Below are positions 45,523 through 58,254 of a DNA stretch of 64,000 bases, piece by piece (the stretch's first letter is position 1; each line of letters starts with the position of its first letter). Position numbers and translations under genes: made by a program. The DNA is taken from NCBI RefSeq assembly GCF_022376445.1, contig NW_025955023.1:165359-229358 (forward strand), read 5' to 3'. Source of the DNA: Fomitopsis serialis. Its lineage: Eukaryota > Basidiomycota > Agaricomycetes > Polyporales > Fomitopsidaceae. The notes below the pieces were generated by a model. It ran no database searches. It saw only the letters and a list, made by a program, of their open reading frames with translations, and had not been told where the DNA came from.

Positions 45523-46735
45523 TTAAGACCCATTGTCCTCATCAATCCGCATGCGCTTCACTTCATCCCGTGTCTCCTCGACATCACTGTCATCATCATC
45601 ATACCCAACAACTCGCTTGACCTTGCGGGTGGGAGATGTCTTCTGCAATGCCAGTTGAATACGTTCTTGATTCAATTCCTGTGGGTCATTGTTTTTATGT
45701 GCCCTTCAATACCACAATGTACATGACTCACGTTCTCAATGCTGCGGTCAAGTACACAAATAGAACGAAGCTTGCATATCAATTTGTACTTGTCTTTGCC
45801 CCGCGGTACAGCCACAAAGGATGACTGCACTTCAACCATCTGCCCAACACTGACTGAGGTAGGATGTGACGTCTTGAAGTGGTATTTGCTATGGGTATAT
45901 GTGAGTTTATTGCACAGACATATATATAACTGCACTCACGCCTGACGGTTGACATCCTGTACACGTTCATAGTATTGGACAACATTGTCAGAGGTGAATA
46001 CCTCATCCGTCATGTGTGAACGCAGTATATGGCGAGGGTCATAGTCATGAGGAATATCCATGATGCTCGCAGAGGAAGCACTGCTGCGCGGAGTGAGGTA
46101 TCTGTTGTGAAAGTCCAGGACAATGTGGCCTTGTTCACGTTTGACATCCCAGCCTTGCAGACATCCCTTGCCCAGCCTGCTTTCAAAGAGCTGATGTATG
46201 TTCATCATGGCAACTGCACTTTGATCAAATTGTGCACTGCCAAGCCCTCCAATGCGGACATATTGCTCAGTGTGAACAAGCTTGGTCCGAGCAATCCTAG
46301 AGACTATTTGTCAGGTAGGGTGTTAATCTGACATGTTATATGGTACATACTCATTGTCACGCATTATAGGTGGCAGTTTTGCCTTCAACATATACCCCTG
46401 TACATTGAGTACAACTTCTTCATGTGTGCTGTCTTCTTTCTCTGTGTAAATCAGCAGCTTCTCCTTGGCAACACTGTTGTCAAGCAGTGTAGTTGATGCG
46501 TGGACATGATCTGCCTATACTGTATGTCAGTTACAGCTGTTAAATCTTTTGTCTATTGTTCTACCTTCACCATTGAGGTCATCTGTATGGATGATTTCTT
46601 TCCGTTCATTGCCCGCATCAGTTCATCCTGGAGGCTTTGTCCTGATGACACAAATGTCTACATTGGTAAGTCACTGCTTGATATCATGTACTCACTGTAC
46701 TTATCACTTGCACCATAGAGCTTGACAAGAGCCAT
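45523..46735 (-). CDS. Hypothetical protein with acidic/basic C-terminal tail
   Basis: Convergent with the H3-like gene (125 bp between stops). Predicted exons on minus: 46735-46696, 46641-46571, 46514-46351, 46296-45940, 45888-45732, 45678-45523 (945 nt, 314 aa). Readable blocks: LLDNSVAKEKLLIYTEKED, EQYVRIGGLGSAQFDQ, HIVLDFHNRYLTPR, VGQMVEVQSSFVAVPRGKDK. The C-terminus has a TSPTRKVKRVV basic patch followed by DDDDSD, typical of nuclear proteins. No known domain recognised. The first exon is uncertain, since other frames remain open upstream of 46696. Confidence 0.5.
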
Positions 46736-47230
46736 TATAGATGTCCACAGCAACAATCTGGTGATGTTCTGGGAACAGACATAGTAAGCTCACATTGCAT
46801 TAAATCACACCATAATTTGTTCATGATTGCACAGTTCCACGGCTGTGCTTCCATATCAACATGAGGCACTGAAACATATCATGCTTCTTTGATTGGAAAA
46901 TATTGTGATTGAGTGGTCCTTCAGTCATCTCAAGTTTCTTGTGTTACTTGCTGCTGTCGTGATGTGCTCATTAATACTTGTGCTAGATACAATGCAGTTA
47001 TTCATGGATAGTACAAGGGTTTGAGGAGAAGATCATAGAACTGAGCAGCTCTCATGAGACATATCCCATTTTCACATGCTGCGGTGATGCCAAGCATCTG
47101 ATTGATGGATCAAAAGCTGATTAATCATATGATAAGGTGGATGGATCCTGCATATATAGGCAGACAATCTGCACCTTGATTCCCGTGCATCCCAATTGCT
47201 CTCTGAAACATCTCACACCCTTGCCTTGCA

Positions 47231-50200
47231 ATGTCTGCGTACGTTACTGCACTATTATTGGTATTGGTATTGTTTTATGATGGCTATTGCAGCCGTACTA
47301 GATCCCAGGCTGCAAAGGCCACTAAGGCCACCAAGGCTTCTGGACCTGCGGTCAAGACAAAGTCTTCTGTAATGGAGACTAAGAAGCAGCCTGTAGTTGC
47401 CAAGCGGTGCGTTAAATTGGTATACTGTTGCTGTTCTAATCTAATCTAATTCTAGTTCTACTGCTAAGCATGCTCTTCCCCCTGCGACTGCTACATCAGA
47501 TGATGAGCAGACGAGTGGTACAGAGTCTGATCAGCCCATGTATGTCAATGCAGTATGCAGTATAATAATGTTAAACTAATATTGGATATCACTAGACAAT
47601 CCAAGCTTGTGGGCTCTGGAAAGAAGTACGTATATTATGTGTATATTATGAAGATCACTTATTCAAATTGCTTACAGAGCTCAGGCTGCTAAGAAGGCTG
47701 TGTCTCTGATTGATGATGAGGCTGCTGGTAGTGATGATCAGGAGAGTGATGCTGAGGAGGGTGATGTCACCAATGATAGTGAGGAGGAGAGTGTTGAGGC
47801 TGTTGAGGACATAGAGCCTGAGGAGGATACGGATGATGAGGTAGTGGTTGTTGAGTGAGTCTTATGCATGGTTCATGAGTCATTGAATGTACTAAGTCAT
47901 TACCAGGGTTCCTAAATCAGCTAAGAAGCCCCGTGGAAAGCTCACAAGGAAACCATCTGTGTTGTAAGGCATTTTTGTTATTAATATGCTTTCATAGTCC
48001 TTACCATGCATTATGCAGGGAACTGTCTCAGTCCAGGTACCTTGTGTTGGCTGTGAATATTGTCTGCGTGGACTGACATTGTTGTCAAGCCCTGACTGGG
48101 ACAATGACCTGATTGGCTTAACTCCACAGAGCCCTGTCAAGCGGTTTGTGCAGTCACACAGTCTACATATTCATTGCTGATGTCACTACAGACGCAACCC
48201 TTCTGGGCCACCAGAGACCCCAGCCACTCCATCCCCTAAGTTTGTTGTTTCAAGTAGTGTTGTGTATATGTTGTGCTGACACATTAATATGCAGCAAGGG
48301 CAGGTCTCACAAGAAGCGGTAAATACCTGGAAATATTGTGCAGTGTCATATGTACTAAGTGTGGGTTAAGTGATGAGCATCCAAGCCCAGGTGATGATGA
48401 CAGTCTGACGTATGTGAATTATTTCTCTGGTCATTCATTTGCTGATTCAATCATACCATGATTAGTGCCTCCCCTACGAAAAAGTCTCGAGGGACAGTGT
48501 GGGTATATATATATTTATGTATGCATACTACTGACACTGTAATTTTAGTGCCAAGGGCAAGGGCAAGGCAAAGCAGGATGCCATCATTTCTGATGCTGAG
48601 GAGAATGTGTTCCTTGACAGGAAATCCAGCAGCAGGTATGTACAGTAGCTCTTATGAACCTGCACCTTAGTACTGAGATACTCTATACAGTAGTGACGTG
48701 TACATCGGGAAGCAGAGGTAAAGAAAATCATACAAATTTTATAAGATGTTTGTTGAATTGCTTTATACAGACTTGAACCAGTTGTAGAAGTACCTGAGGT
48801 GAAGAGCTCATTGAAGAAGAAGAAGGGCAAGGATGTTGTGTAGGTTCCATTCATATATTGCATCCAGATACTTACTAATAAGTACACAGTAACAAACATG
48901 ATGTTTCACCCATCGCGGGTGCTGTGTAAGGTCTCTTATCATTACCTATAATCAACATATTAATGGTCCACAAGTTATGCAAGTCCAGAGTACAAGCGTC
49001 AGCCACCCGAGGGCAACAAGTTAGTGTCTATGTTTGCATTACTGAGATTTTGTATTAATGTCAGTTTTACTGGTAACATAGGCACTGTCTGCAACTGGAC
49101 AGAAGCAAGATCAACGGTTGGCTCAAGGACACATACAAGAACATGTGGCCCCTGAAGTGAGTCTATCACCAATCTAGTCATATGTTAAACTGATCCAATG
49201 TGATCAGGAAATATGATGTTCCCAACCATCCAAGCATCAGGGCAGATGATCTTGTTGCATCATTTACGGAGCAGGGCATTCAGTTCCAGACTGCGTGAGT
49301 AACTAGTGCAAGTTCATATATTTGGCTTTACTGATAATATACAGTGCCCTCAAGAAGACCCTCACCTTCTCATTCAGGATGATGTGGCTTGTGAACCCTG
49401 CCCGTGCATGTCCAGACAACTTTGGAGCCATGGGGACGGGGTACTACCGGCCAGTCGTCACCTTTGAAGATCATGCTGTCATCAATGTCACGTTTGGGGT
49501 GGTTGAGCACAGTCATTTGATCACTGCAGGTGAATTCAAGACTGGTGTTGGCATGCGGACTAGCAAGTCCATTGCTATCATACCCCTTGATGTGGAGTTT
49601 GACCTTGCTTGGGCATTCTGGTGTGAGGTACTGGGACAGCCTGAGCTGTCCTCACCGGCTGTTAGCAACAACTACGTCAACTTTGGCACTACTCTGGAGC
49701 AGGTGGACAAACGTGGTATGTATGTGACAACCCAGAATATAATATCTGCTCATATCCTGTATAGATGCATTTACTTCCAGTCGTGGCAAGGTCAACCTCG
49801 ACAAGTACATCAACAGCCCTGCCAAGCATACAGCCTCCACATCAACAACCCCCTCACGCACTCCTCGTAAACCCCAGTCTGCACTCACCCGTAGCCGTCC
49901 CCAAATAATCAATGATACCCTGGGTGAGCGTGTAGCCCTGAGCCCCCGTCAAGAGAGTAAGTACAATACATCTTCCATATCAATCATAATTAACAACCTT
50001 TATTTCTGTAGTACCTGTGTGGGATGCACAGAGTTCTTTGATGCAAATGCTACTGCAGCATTTGACATTGAGGCTGTTGAACAGTTGTGCCCCGCACATT
50101 CAACGAGCCTAGCAAGCACTCCATTGTGGCTGTATTCCATACAGTGTCTACGTATACCACAGCTTCCACACCTCATCCAAGTCTCTCCTTAAATGTTGTG

Positions 50201-50234
50201 GGTGCAGCTGTTCTGGTGGCCAACGATCTTGACT
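47231..50234 (+). CDS. Hypothetical many-exon protein with histone-tail-like N-terminus
   Basis: Not recognised. About twenty short exons with clear GT-AG borders; first 47231-47238, then 47293-47406, 47456-47539 and so on. The predicted N-terminus, M-SARTRSQAAKATKATKASG, is Lys/Ala-rich. The middle is low complexity: acidic runs (EEESVEAVEDIEPEEDTDDE near 47790) alternate with KKPRGKLTRK and KGKGKAKQD. The most conserved-looking part is 49081-49719 (NGWLKDTYKNMWPL, FSFRMMWLVNPARACPDNFG, GYYRPVVTFEDH, FWCEVLGQPELSS). The 3' end is unclear: from about 50012 three coding-like blocks (PVWD; FFDANATAAFDIEAVEQL; RTFNEPSKHSIVAVFHTVS, ending at a TGA near 50234) lie in three frames, which means indels or wrong splice sites. 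Could be a recently decayed gene. Confidence 0.45.
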
Positions 50235-50508
50235 GAGGGGTGGATTTTGGGTGGACTCTATGTTACTGCATGTCTTTGCTGATGTTATGACCATATGATG
50301 TATGCCCATGATGTATGTTATGATTTTATGACAGTTATGTTCCATGCATGATCACTGCGTGAATATAGTGGAAGAATAAGCTCAGCTATCCCAATCACTT
50401 TACCTTTTAGTTATCACATGTGAACACAGTCACGTGCTGAGAATTTCAGCACATCACATGTTTGCATTCTACATTGTTTGAGCGCCTACTGTTCTTCTTT
50501 CTGCTGTC

Positions 50509-53500
50509 ATGTATCTCCCAAACTCCAAGTCCATGCTGCTGTTCACAGTTGTACTGTTGCATGTGTATGTGCAGGCACTGTTTATTGCTGCTAGTGTACT
50601 GCCTATACACACAAGCACATCACTTCTATTGCCACAGAATGGTTGCTTGGCAATGAACAACCAGTGCACACAATCGGTGTACACTGCATACACTCCACAT
50701 GTGCTAGCAGACACATTTCCCAAATCTTCTGCACCCATTATGGGTATGGCTCAGGAAAGCACCATCACAAAAACGCTTCCAAATTGGCCCACATCAGAAT
50801 ATATTCCCAATAAAAAACCAGCATTGCCTTCCCAACGTCATGAAAATTTTCAACCCACCGTGTTTCAGTATATGCTTATTCCACACATCAATTTGTATAC
50901 CATTATCAAGAAAATCAAGTTGCACTTGGGCCAATATAGCATGTACCGACATGACTTCCATACAGCACTACTAGGTCTCTTACAGGGCAGAAAAATGGAT
51001 CCTGTGAAGTTGAAATTTTCATTCTTTTCGAGTGCTAGACAAAAAAGTTCAAGTTCAGTGAAGAAATCATCTGTGGCCCTCCTGGGAGGTGGACAGTCAC
51101 GCTATAATGCTGGGGAACTATGGCTATGGTCTCAACTGAACCCCCACATAAGTTCACACATTCAGCCATTACAAAATAGCTACCTACCGAATGATCAGTT
51201 TGCATTCACTGCATATTGTAAGCCTGATGAAACAGATGGCTACTTCAAGGAAACACAAAATTTGGTGGCTGCAAACATTCCACTACAGGAACTGCTTACT
51301 CTCCCTAAAAAGTATCTGTTGGCTATAGCCAAAGCACATTATATCAACTGCACCAATAAGTCCTCAGTAGCTGCTATACGTTCAGCAGTCAAATCCCATG
51401 TCTGCAATATCCTGTGGCAGTATGCTAAGTCTAATGCAGCATTGGAAAGGGCACATCAAATCTACTGCAAGAGTGCAACGTTTCAGGAATGCCATGGATA
51501 CCAGTGCAGTAAACACAGCAAAAACTCCTTTTCCCCCATTGCCATTGAGTCAAACTACACAGAAACAGATCATAACTGACTTTTCCACTGAGATACAGCC
51601 AGCCCATCATCATGAACTGGGTTGTGCTGTCTGTGGACTGCTGTATCCTCTTTCAAAACTTCTTCCTCTTGACTCTGTGACAAACAGTCTTCATCTGTTG
51701 GATGCTGCAGGTCAAGGATAACAAGGAAAGAGCGGACAAGTGACAGTGACTCTGTGGAAGAAGTGTCTGGACCAGTTCTAGTGCCCAGTGCTAGACATGT
51801 GTGCCATACATGCCAATCTGCATTAAAGGAAAATGAGGTCCCAAATCATGCACTTGCAAATGGGCTCTGGATTGGAGAGATTCCAAAGCAGCTACAAAAT
51901 CTGACTTGGGCAGAGCATCTTCTCATAGCACGTGTGAATCACAACCGTTGTGTAGTTCGTGTCAAAGGCTCACTGCAGAGCAAGATGATTGCCAATGCAG
52001 TCTGCCATACTATTCCTATGCCCAAGGTGTATGACGCATTGCCTCCCAGTCCCAGTGAGCTGGATGAAGTGCTGGCGTACATATACATTGGTCCCACCCG
52101 CCCAGTTGCTAAGGATCACCAACGTACACCCTTGCTAGTCCGCAGACAAAAAGTAGCTGCAGCATTGGAGTGGCTGAAACTGAACCACATAGACTATGCA
52201 GACTTAGACATATCCTACCGCAACCTGAGATGTATTCTGAAGACACTCCTCCAGTGATACCGACTATCACATAGGCACAGGCAACAAGGATCCTGAGACC
52301 CAAGCTGCCAATGAATCTGAGGAGAATGATGGCACTACAGAGGGTCCATGTCCATTTGTAGTGCATGGGCTTATTGGTGAACAGCTCACAAATATGAGCA
52401 CAGATGCATTACGGGCCTATGCACTGCAGCATTTTAAATCACAGAAAAAGGCAGCTCTTGGTATTGGGCAATCAGAACAGCCAGAGTCCCTATTCTCAAA
52501 CCCACAGCTGTACCCACAGATGTTTCCTTGGCTATTTCCATATGGTCTTGGGGGTCCAGGAAACACAAGAGGGTTCAAGAACATATCAGAGCCTGAGAGA
52601 AAACGACAACTGTTGATGTACCATGACAAGCGGTTCCAGACTGAGGCCTACTTTCCACTGGTTGCATTCAATCATGAACAGATCAAAAGCAGTGCAACTG
52701 GTGGATTTCTGCTTGCAGAGCAGCAGAAGTTTGCAGATGTAGCCAATAGGATCTTGTCTATAGATGAGAATGTCCTGGATGATTTGACTCAGAAACTCAA
52801 AGAACGTGGACACTACAAGCCAGAGACACAGGCAGAGAAGGACTGCTATCAGCTCATACAAGATGTTGATCATGTTGCATATAAAGTCCCTGGATCTCTG
52901 ACAAGCAGGAAACACATGCGCAATGAGATATGGGCCCTCACATCCTATCTCGGAGCTCCATCATGGTTCATAACATTTGCACCTGCAGATGTGAAGCATC
53001 CATTGTGCCTGTACTTTGCAGACACAAATGAGACATACAAGCCTGACATCCTTGATAATGATGCACGTACAAGATTGATTGCAGCTAACCCTGTCGCAGG
53101 AGCTAGATTTTTCAATGTAGTTGTTGAGCTATTCATAAAGCATGTTCTAGGTGTTGGCTCTAATCATCCTGGCTTGTATGGTGACACAGCTGGATACTAC
53201 GGAACAGTTGAGCAGCAGGGACGGATGACTCTGCACCTGCACCTCATGCTATGGATCACAAATGCATTGACTCCACAGGAAATACGTGAGCGTATCATGG
53301 ACCCCACATCTGACTTTCAACAGAAAATGGTTGAGTATCTAGAAAGTGTCCACCAAGCAGAGTTCATGGGTGCAAACATGGCCGATGTGTATGACCAGTT
53401 GCTCAGTGATCAGCAGCAGGATAAATACATTGATCCTACCCTGACACTGCCAGACCCACCGCCTAATCAGATGCATACATGTGACAACAAGCACTTTGAT

Positions 53501-56500
53501 GATTGTCAAGGCTGTTCTACAGATCATGGTGGTGGGCCAAGTTCTACAAGACTGTGAATGACCTGGTATACAAGTCCAACCGTCATAGCTGCTCCACAGG
53601 GGAAAGTGGTTGCAAATATGACAAGCGGACAAATAAGATCATGAAAGTCTGTAAGCGGAGATTCCCCAGGACAACAAGGCCATGCACAGTTGTTGATCCA
53701 GACACAGGTGCACTGCTCATGAAGCAAGGGGAAGCAAGGCTCAACACTTTCACTCCTGCCCTTACTTACCTCCTGAGATGCAACACAGATGTCACAAGCT
53801 TACTGTCTGGCACGGCAATCAAGGCAATCACTGCATATGTTACAGATTACATCACAAAGACTCCTTTGAAGACACATATGATGTTCTCAGCTGTGAAGAC
53901 AGTATTCAGCAGAAATCCTGATCTCAAAGCAGGTGAAGATGGCAACCGCAAGGTGTGTGCACGGAAGCTGATCACTAAAATTGTCAATGCTCTCACTGCC
54001 AGTGCAGAAACAGGTGCACCAATGGCTTGCATGTACCTCCTTAATCAGCCAGACCATTACACCAGCCATACATTCCGCCCCTTCTACTGGAGGAGCTACA
54101 TGTATGAGGTCCTCAAGGCCTGGCCGACTGAGGAGCCAGTGTACACTCCAAATGAGAAACCAGCCAAAGTAGTCATAGGCAAGAGCCATGATAAGTTTGT
54201 AGGCATTACACAACAAATGGACTACATGTACAGGCCAACTAAATATGCCCAAGTGTGTCTGTACGACTGGATCAGACTGAGTGACAAACAAACCATGGGA
54301 CGTGCCATGAAACGTGCTACTCAGAAGCTCAAGCCAGTACATGAGAAATTGCTAAATTGGAGAACAATGAGGACAAGAGCAAACGAGATATAAAGCCATT
54401 GCCTAGTCGCAGAGGTGGTGGCCAGGATAAATGGAAGGAAGAGTCTGATGATGATGACCCATTGTTGCTCACAAAGGAGACAGCACAGAAGGCTAGAGAG
54501 GATGAGCAAATGGATGCTATCACAAATTACCATGAGCCCACACACTTCCAGCCCACTCATCCTCAGTATGAAACACACATGGCTGTCATGCTACCAGATC
54601 ATTGTGCTCGGGTGCCCAACTTTGTTGGAGGCACATTGCCACGTCAAGACAAGGGTAATAGAGAGGAATATTGCATGACCATGCTCATGCTCTTCAAGCC
54701 TTGGCATAAAGGCTCAGACCTTAAGGATACTTCTCAGACATGGGATGATGCATTTGCTAGCCATAATTCACAGAACGGCAGCAAGAGGTCATGAAGTTCT
54801 TCCACATAAAGTATGAGTGCAATGATAGTCGAGATGACTTTTCCAAGCACAGACAGGACAAAGGAGAACATGGAGGCCTGGGCTTTGAGGAAGAAGAAGA
54901 AGTTGACAATGATGATTACATTGATGTTGTGCAGAGCAGTGTAACAGGTGATGATGGGGCAATTGACTATGATCCAGAATGGGATGTTCTCGGGAGAAGT
55001 CCCTGACTCGTATTGCACAGATGCAACAGGCAGAGAACATTGCTCATGCTAGTGGCTGGCTTGATGACTCCAAAGACAAGCATCACTCTCACCAATGGAC
55101 CGGTTCCAGCCCGTGAGCACCATGACAGGACCAGAGTGGAAAAGTGTTCTCAGCCAGAAGCGGGAAGATATTCTCCATCAGCGAGAGGAGCAGGCAGCAA
55201 GCAAGCCCAGAGATGAACCTGGTAGCCACAACAATGGCAATGACAAACCTGCAGACTATGTGGATAATGTGAAGGCGGTAGACTACAACTATATGTCGTC
55301 AAATTCAGAGCAGCAGATGATAAGCTTCAGTCACTTATTGATGGCATAGTGAAAAGCTTCACATTGAATGAGGAGCAAGAAAGGGCTTTTCGTGTAATTG
55401 CTAACCATGCAACTCAGCCTCCTGCAGAGAAGCTGAAGATGTATCTTGGAGGAATGGCTGGAACGGGAAATCTCAGGTCATCAAGGCTTTGATCAGGTTC
55501 TTCCAAGATCGCAATGAAGGCTATCGCTTTGCATGCATGGCTCCCACTGGCTCTGCAGCATCCCTCATCTCTGGATCTACATACCACTCCATGCTGGGAT
55601 TCTCCAAATATGGTGATGCTAATAATGGGACTCTGCGGAATGTCCGTGACAGACTGAAGGATGTGGACTACATATTTCTGGATGAGATTTCCATGGTTGA
55701 CTGCAACCATTTCTATGATATTTCTGCACGTCTATGCCGCATATATAGCAACACTGGTGAGCCATTTGGTGGCAAAAATATGATCTTTGCTGGTGATTTT
55801 GCACAGCTTGAGCCACCAGGAACGGGGTACTCTCTGTTCTCAGCAAAGGTCAACAGTGTCAGACACTCTACGTCAAGTTGGAGACAACAGGAGGCGTCCC
55901 TTGGGAAGGCAATTTGGCATCAAGTTACTACAGTTGTGATTCTCCGACAAAATATGAGACAGAAGTCTCAGAGTGCTGAAGATGCAAAATTCAGAAAACT
56001 GCTGGACAACTTACGCTACAAAGCTTGCACAATGGCAGATGTGAATTTTCTGCGAGGCCGTATAGCTGGCCGGGGCAAAGGCAAACCAAAGCTTAGTGAT
56101 CCCAACTTCCGGAATGTGTCTATCATACTGTCATACAATTCCCACAGAGACCGAATCAATGAGCTTGGTGTGCGAGGTTTGCAAAGGACACAGGCCAGAC
56201 TCTGGAATCCTTTTACTCTCTAGACCATTATGGGAGTCCTGAGGAGAGTAAAAAAACACGCAAAATGAAGAAAAATGCGGATGTCAGGCGCAAGGTGGAC
56301 AAGATCCATCCTCATCTGCAAAATCAACTCTGGGCATTGCCAAATAAAAATTCCAATAATCACCCAGGGATAATATCCCTCTGTGTAGGACTTCCTGTCA
56401 TGATTAAAGCCAATGAAGCCACGGAGTGCAATGTCACCAATGGAGCAGAGGCAGTAGTTGTAGGATGGGAATCCAAGCCACTCACAGGAGACAAGAGAAT

Positions 56501-57233
56501 GCTGGATGTGGTATTTGTGAAGCTTACTGCTGCTCCCACTCCTGTCAAACTTGATGGTTTACCTGAGAATGTAGTCCCAATTGCTGCTCAGACAATAAAG
56601 ATTCCCTGCTTGATGCCCAATGACCGCACACTGACTATCCACAGAACTCAAGTGGCTCTCATACCCAACTTTGCCATGACTGATTTCAATTCCCAAGGCC
56701 GTACCAGGCCATACAATGTGGTGGACCTCCAGAACTGCAAAAATCACCAATCTGTGTACACGTGTCTGTCCAGGGGTTCAAGCTATCAGGGGACCATTAT
56801 TGTCCAGGGCTTTGACAACTCTAAATTCATGGGCGGTGTCACTGGCTGGCTCAGACAGGAATTCAGAGAGCTGGAGCTGCTAGATGAGATCACAAAATTG
56901 AGATATGAAGGAACATTGTCTCCAACAGTACAAGGGGTCACCCGTGTAGCCCTCATCCATGCTTACAGGAACACAAAGGGTGCTAAACACATGCCCAAGA
57001 CCATGCACACTGCACTGAGATGGTCTGAGAAGCAGCCCTTTGACATTGAGGCTCCATACAAGGAAGCTGAGTGGGATATAGTAGAGCATCCAAAGAAGAA
57101 GAATGCAAAACAAGGAAGCACAGATGAGCTTGCTGAGCAAGCAGCAAGTGAAGATACACAACAGATCTCCCAACAGGATTTGCAGGCAGCCAAGTATATT
57201 CCTGCCAAAGGGCTGTACAGCTTGCAACTGTGA
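50509..57233 (+). pseudogene. Helitron Rep/helicase protein, frameshifted
   Basis: Blocks in order: N-terminal region (50509-51579); Cys motif and conserved region (HVCHTCQSALKE ... ALANGLWIGEIP, 51754-52257); Helitron N domain and HUH site TLHLHLMLW (about 53230); two-Tyr motif YVTDYITK (about 53835); helicase with APTGSAASLI (about 55540), FLDEISMVD (about 55675), FAGDFAQLEPPG (about 55790), ILRQNMRQK (about 55945), and the C-terminal motifs YTCLSRGSSYQGTIIV (about 56758). The frame changes near 51580-51750, 52255-52360, 53520, 54357, 54790, 55010-55340, 55470 and 56223, so no intact transposase. The break near 55470 removes one base inside the Walker A GxGK codons. Confidence 0.85.
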
Positions 57234-57253
57234 GTACAGACACTGGTGGTAAC

Positions 57254-58189
57254 ATGCGCAAGAGGCCCCTGGGACAAGGGACACATAAAGATAGTAATGA
57301 CAGGCCAGCAAAGAGAGCACGACCACTGGCAAATAATAGCAATATGCCACTCTGTTTTGACTGGAATGAAGAGACATATAGCTGTGCATTTGACAGTCTG
57401 CTGGGCATTTTGCATTGTGTTTACCAAGAACAGAACATGTACTGGCAGCAGCATATAGCTCATCAAAACAAATATCTCTCAGCTTTCACAGACATGTTGC
57501 AGCAGGTCCACCAAAACAAAACCAACCTCAACAGTGTCCGGGACAGAATGCATGAGATGCTGCACAATGATGATCCAAACTCATTCCCCATGGTAGCTCC
57601 TGCAGGGTCTGATCTGTATGCTCTGTGCAAGCAGATGCTTTCTCATGATATGGACTACTGCAATGAGACAGACCGATGCTCCTCATGCCATGTCTCCCAA
57701 CATGTGACCACTTCTTCAACCAAGCTATGGACATTGGATGCTGCATTGTGGGATTCCAGGATTGCGCGGGGGCGCCATGTGACAACACGGACAACTTCTC
57801 ATTGGGTCAAAGCCACCCAGAAGCACAAACTTGGAACTAGATGCCGCTTTTGTAATGCAACTATGATCCATGAAGAAGTTCTTACAACAGCACCCAACTT
57901 TATTGCATTTAATGTATACAGGGCAGATTGCACTAGGCTAGAGAAAAAGGTGGACATTAACACTGCCTTAGGTAACACCTCTTACCGACTGTGTGGGGTG
58001 ATTTACTTTGGTGGATTCCACTTCACAGCAAGGATAATATCAACAAATGGTCATATCTGGTTCAATGATGGCAAAGAGACAGGACAGAATTGCACTGATG
58101 AAGGTATCCTGACTGCAAGTGGTGGCTTGCAACTGTGCAGTGCAGGGAACAGACATATGACAATAGGTCTATATGTCAAGGTTGCCTAA
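57254..58189 (+). CDS. Helitron-carried USP-like (C19) cysteine protease
   Basis: Open frame of 311 aa from ATG 57254; a GTG 24 nt upstream also keeps the frame and overlaps the helicase stop. A Cys box (DWNEETYSCAFDSLLGIL) lies near the N-terminus and a His box (YRLCGVIYFGGFHFTARI, then IWFNDG) near the C-terminus, the spacing and motifs of ubiquitin-specific proteases; between them are CSSCH and CRFC pairs that could bind zinc and a PNFIAFNVYR strand. A basic KRPLG...KRAR stretch at the start suggests nuclear entry. The gene is intact although the Rep/helicase is broken. Protease genes (OTU type) are known in Helentrons; a USP type here is my reading of the motifs. Activity and substrate unknown. 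Confidence 0.6.
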   Translation: MRKRPLGQGTHKDSNDRPAKRARPLANNSNMPLCFDWNEETYSCAFDSLLGILHCVYQEQNMYWQQHIAHQNKYLSAFTDMLQQVHQNKTNLNSVRDRMHEMLHNDDPNSFPMVAPAGSDLYALCKQMLSHDMDYCNETDRCSSCHVSQHVTTSSTKLWTLDAALWDSRIARGRHVTTRTTSHWVKATQKHKLGTRCRFCNATMIHEEVLTTAPNFIAFNVYRADCTRLEKKVDINTALGNTSYRLCGVIYFGGFHFTARIISTNGHIWFNDGKETGQNCTDEGILTASGGLQLCSAGNRHMTIGLYVKVA

Positions 58190-58254
58190 CTTGTAAAAAA
58201 GTGCTACAGTACCGAAGGGATCGTACTGCCAGTCATGGCCCTCTCCCCAGCAAG

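Larger units (their letters stand above)
50400..58254 (+). mobile_element. Helitron with Rep-helicase relic and protease gene
   Basis: The 3' end is well supported: CAGTAC...GTACTG and GCCAGTCATGGC hairpins, 11 nt, CAAG at 58254, then T; this terminus recurs at 10960, 13760, 27059 and 27190. The 5' end is not fixed; I place it loosely upstream of the first open frame, near the GTGCTGA/TCAGCAC hairpin at about 50434. CpG-poor. Contains a frameshifted Rep/helicase region and an open cysteine protease gene; total about 7.8 kb. Confidence 0.7.
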
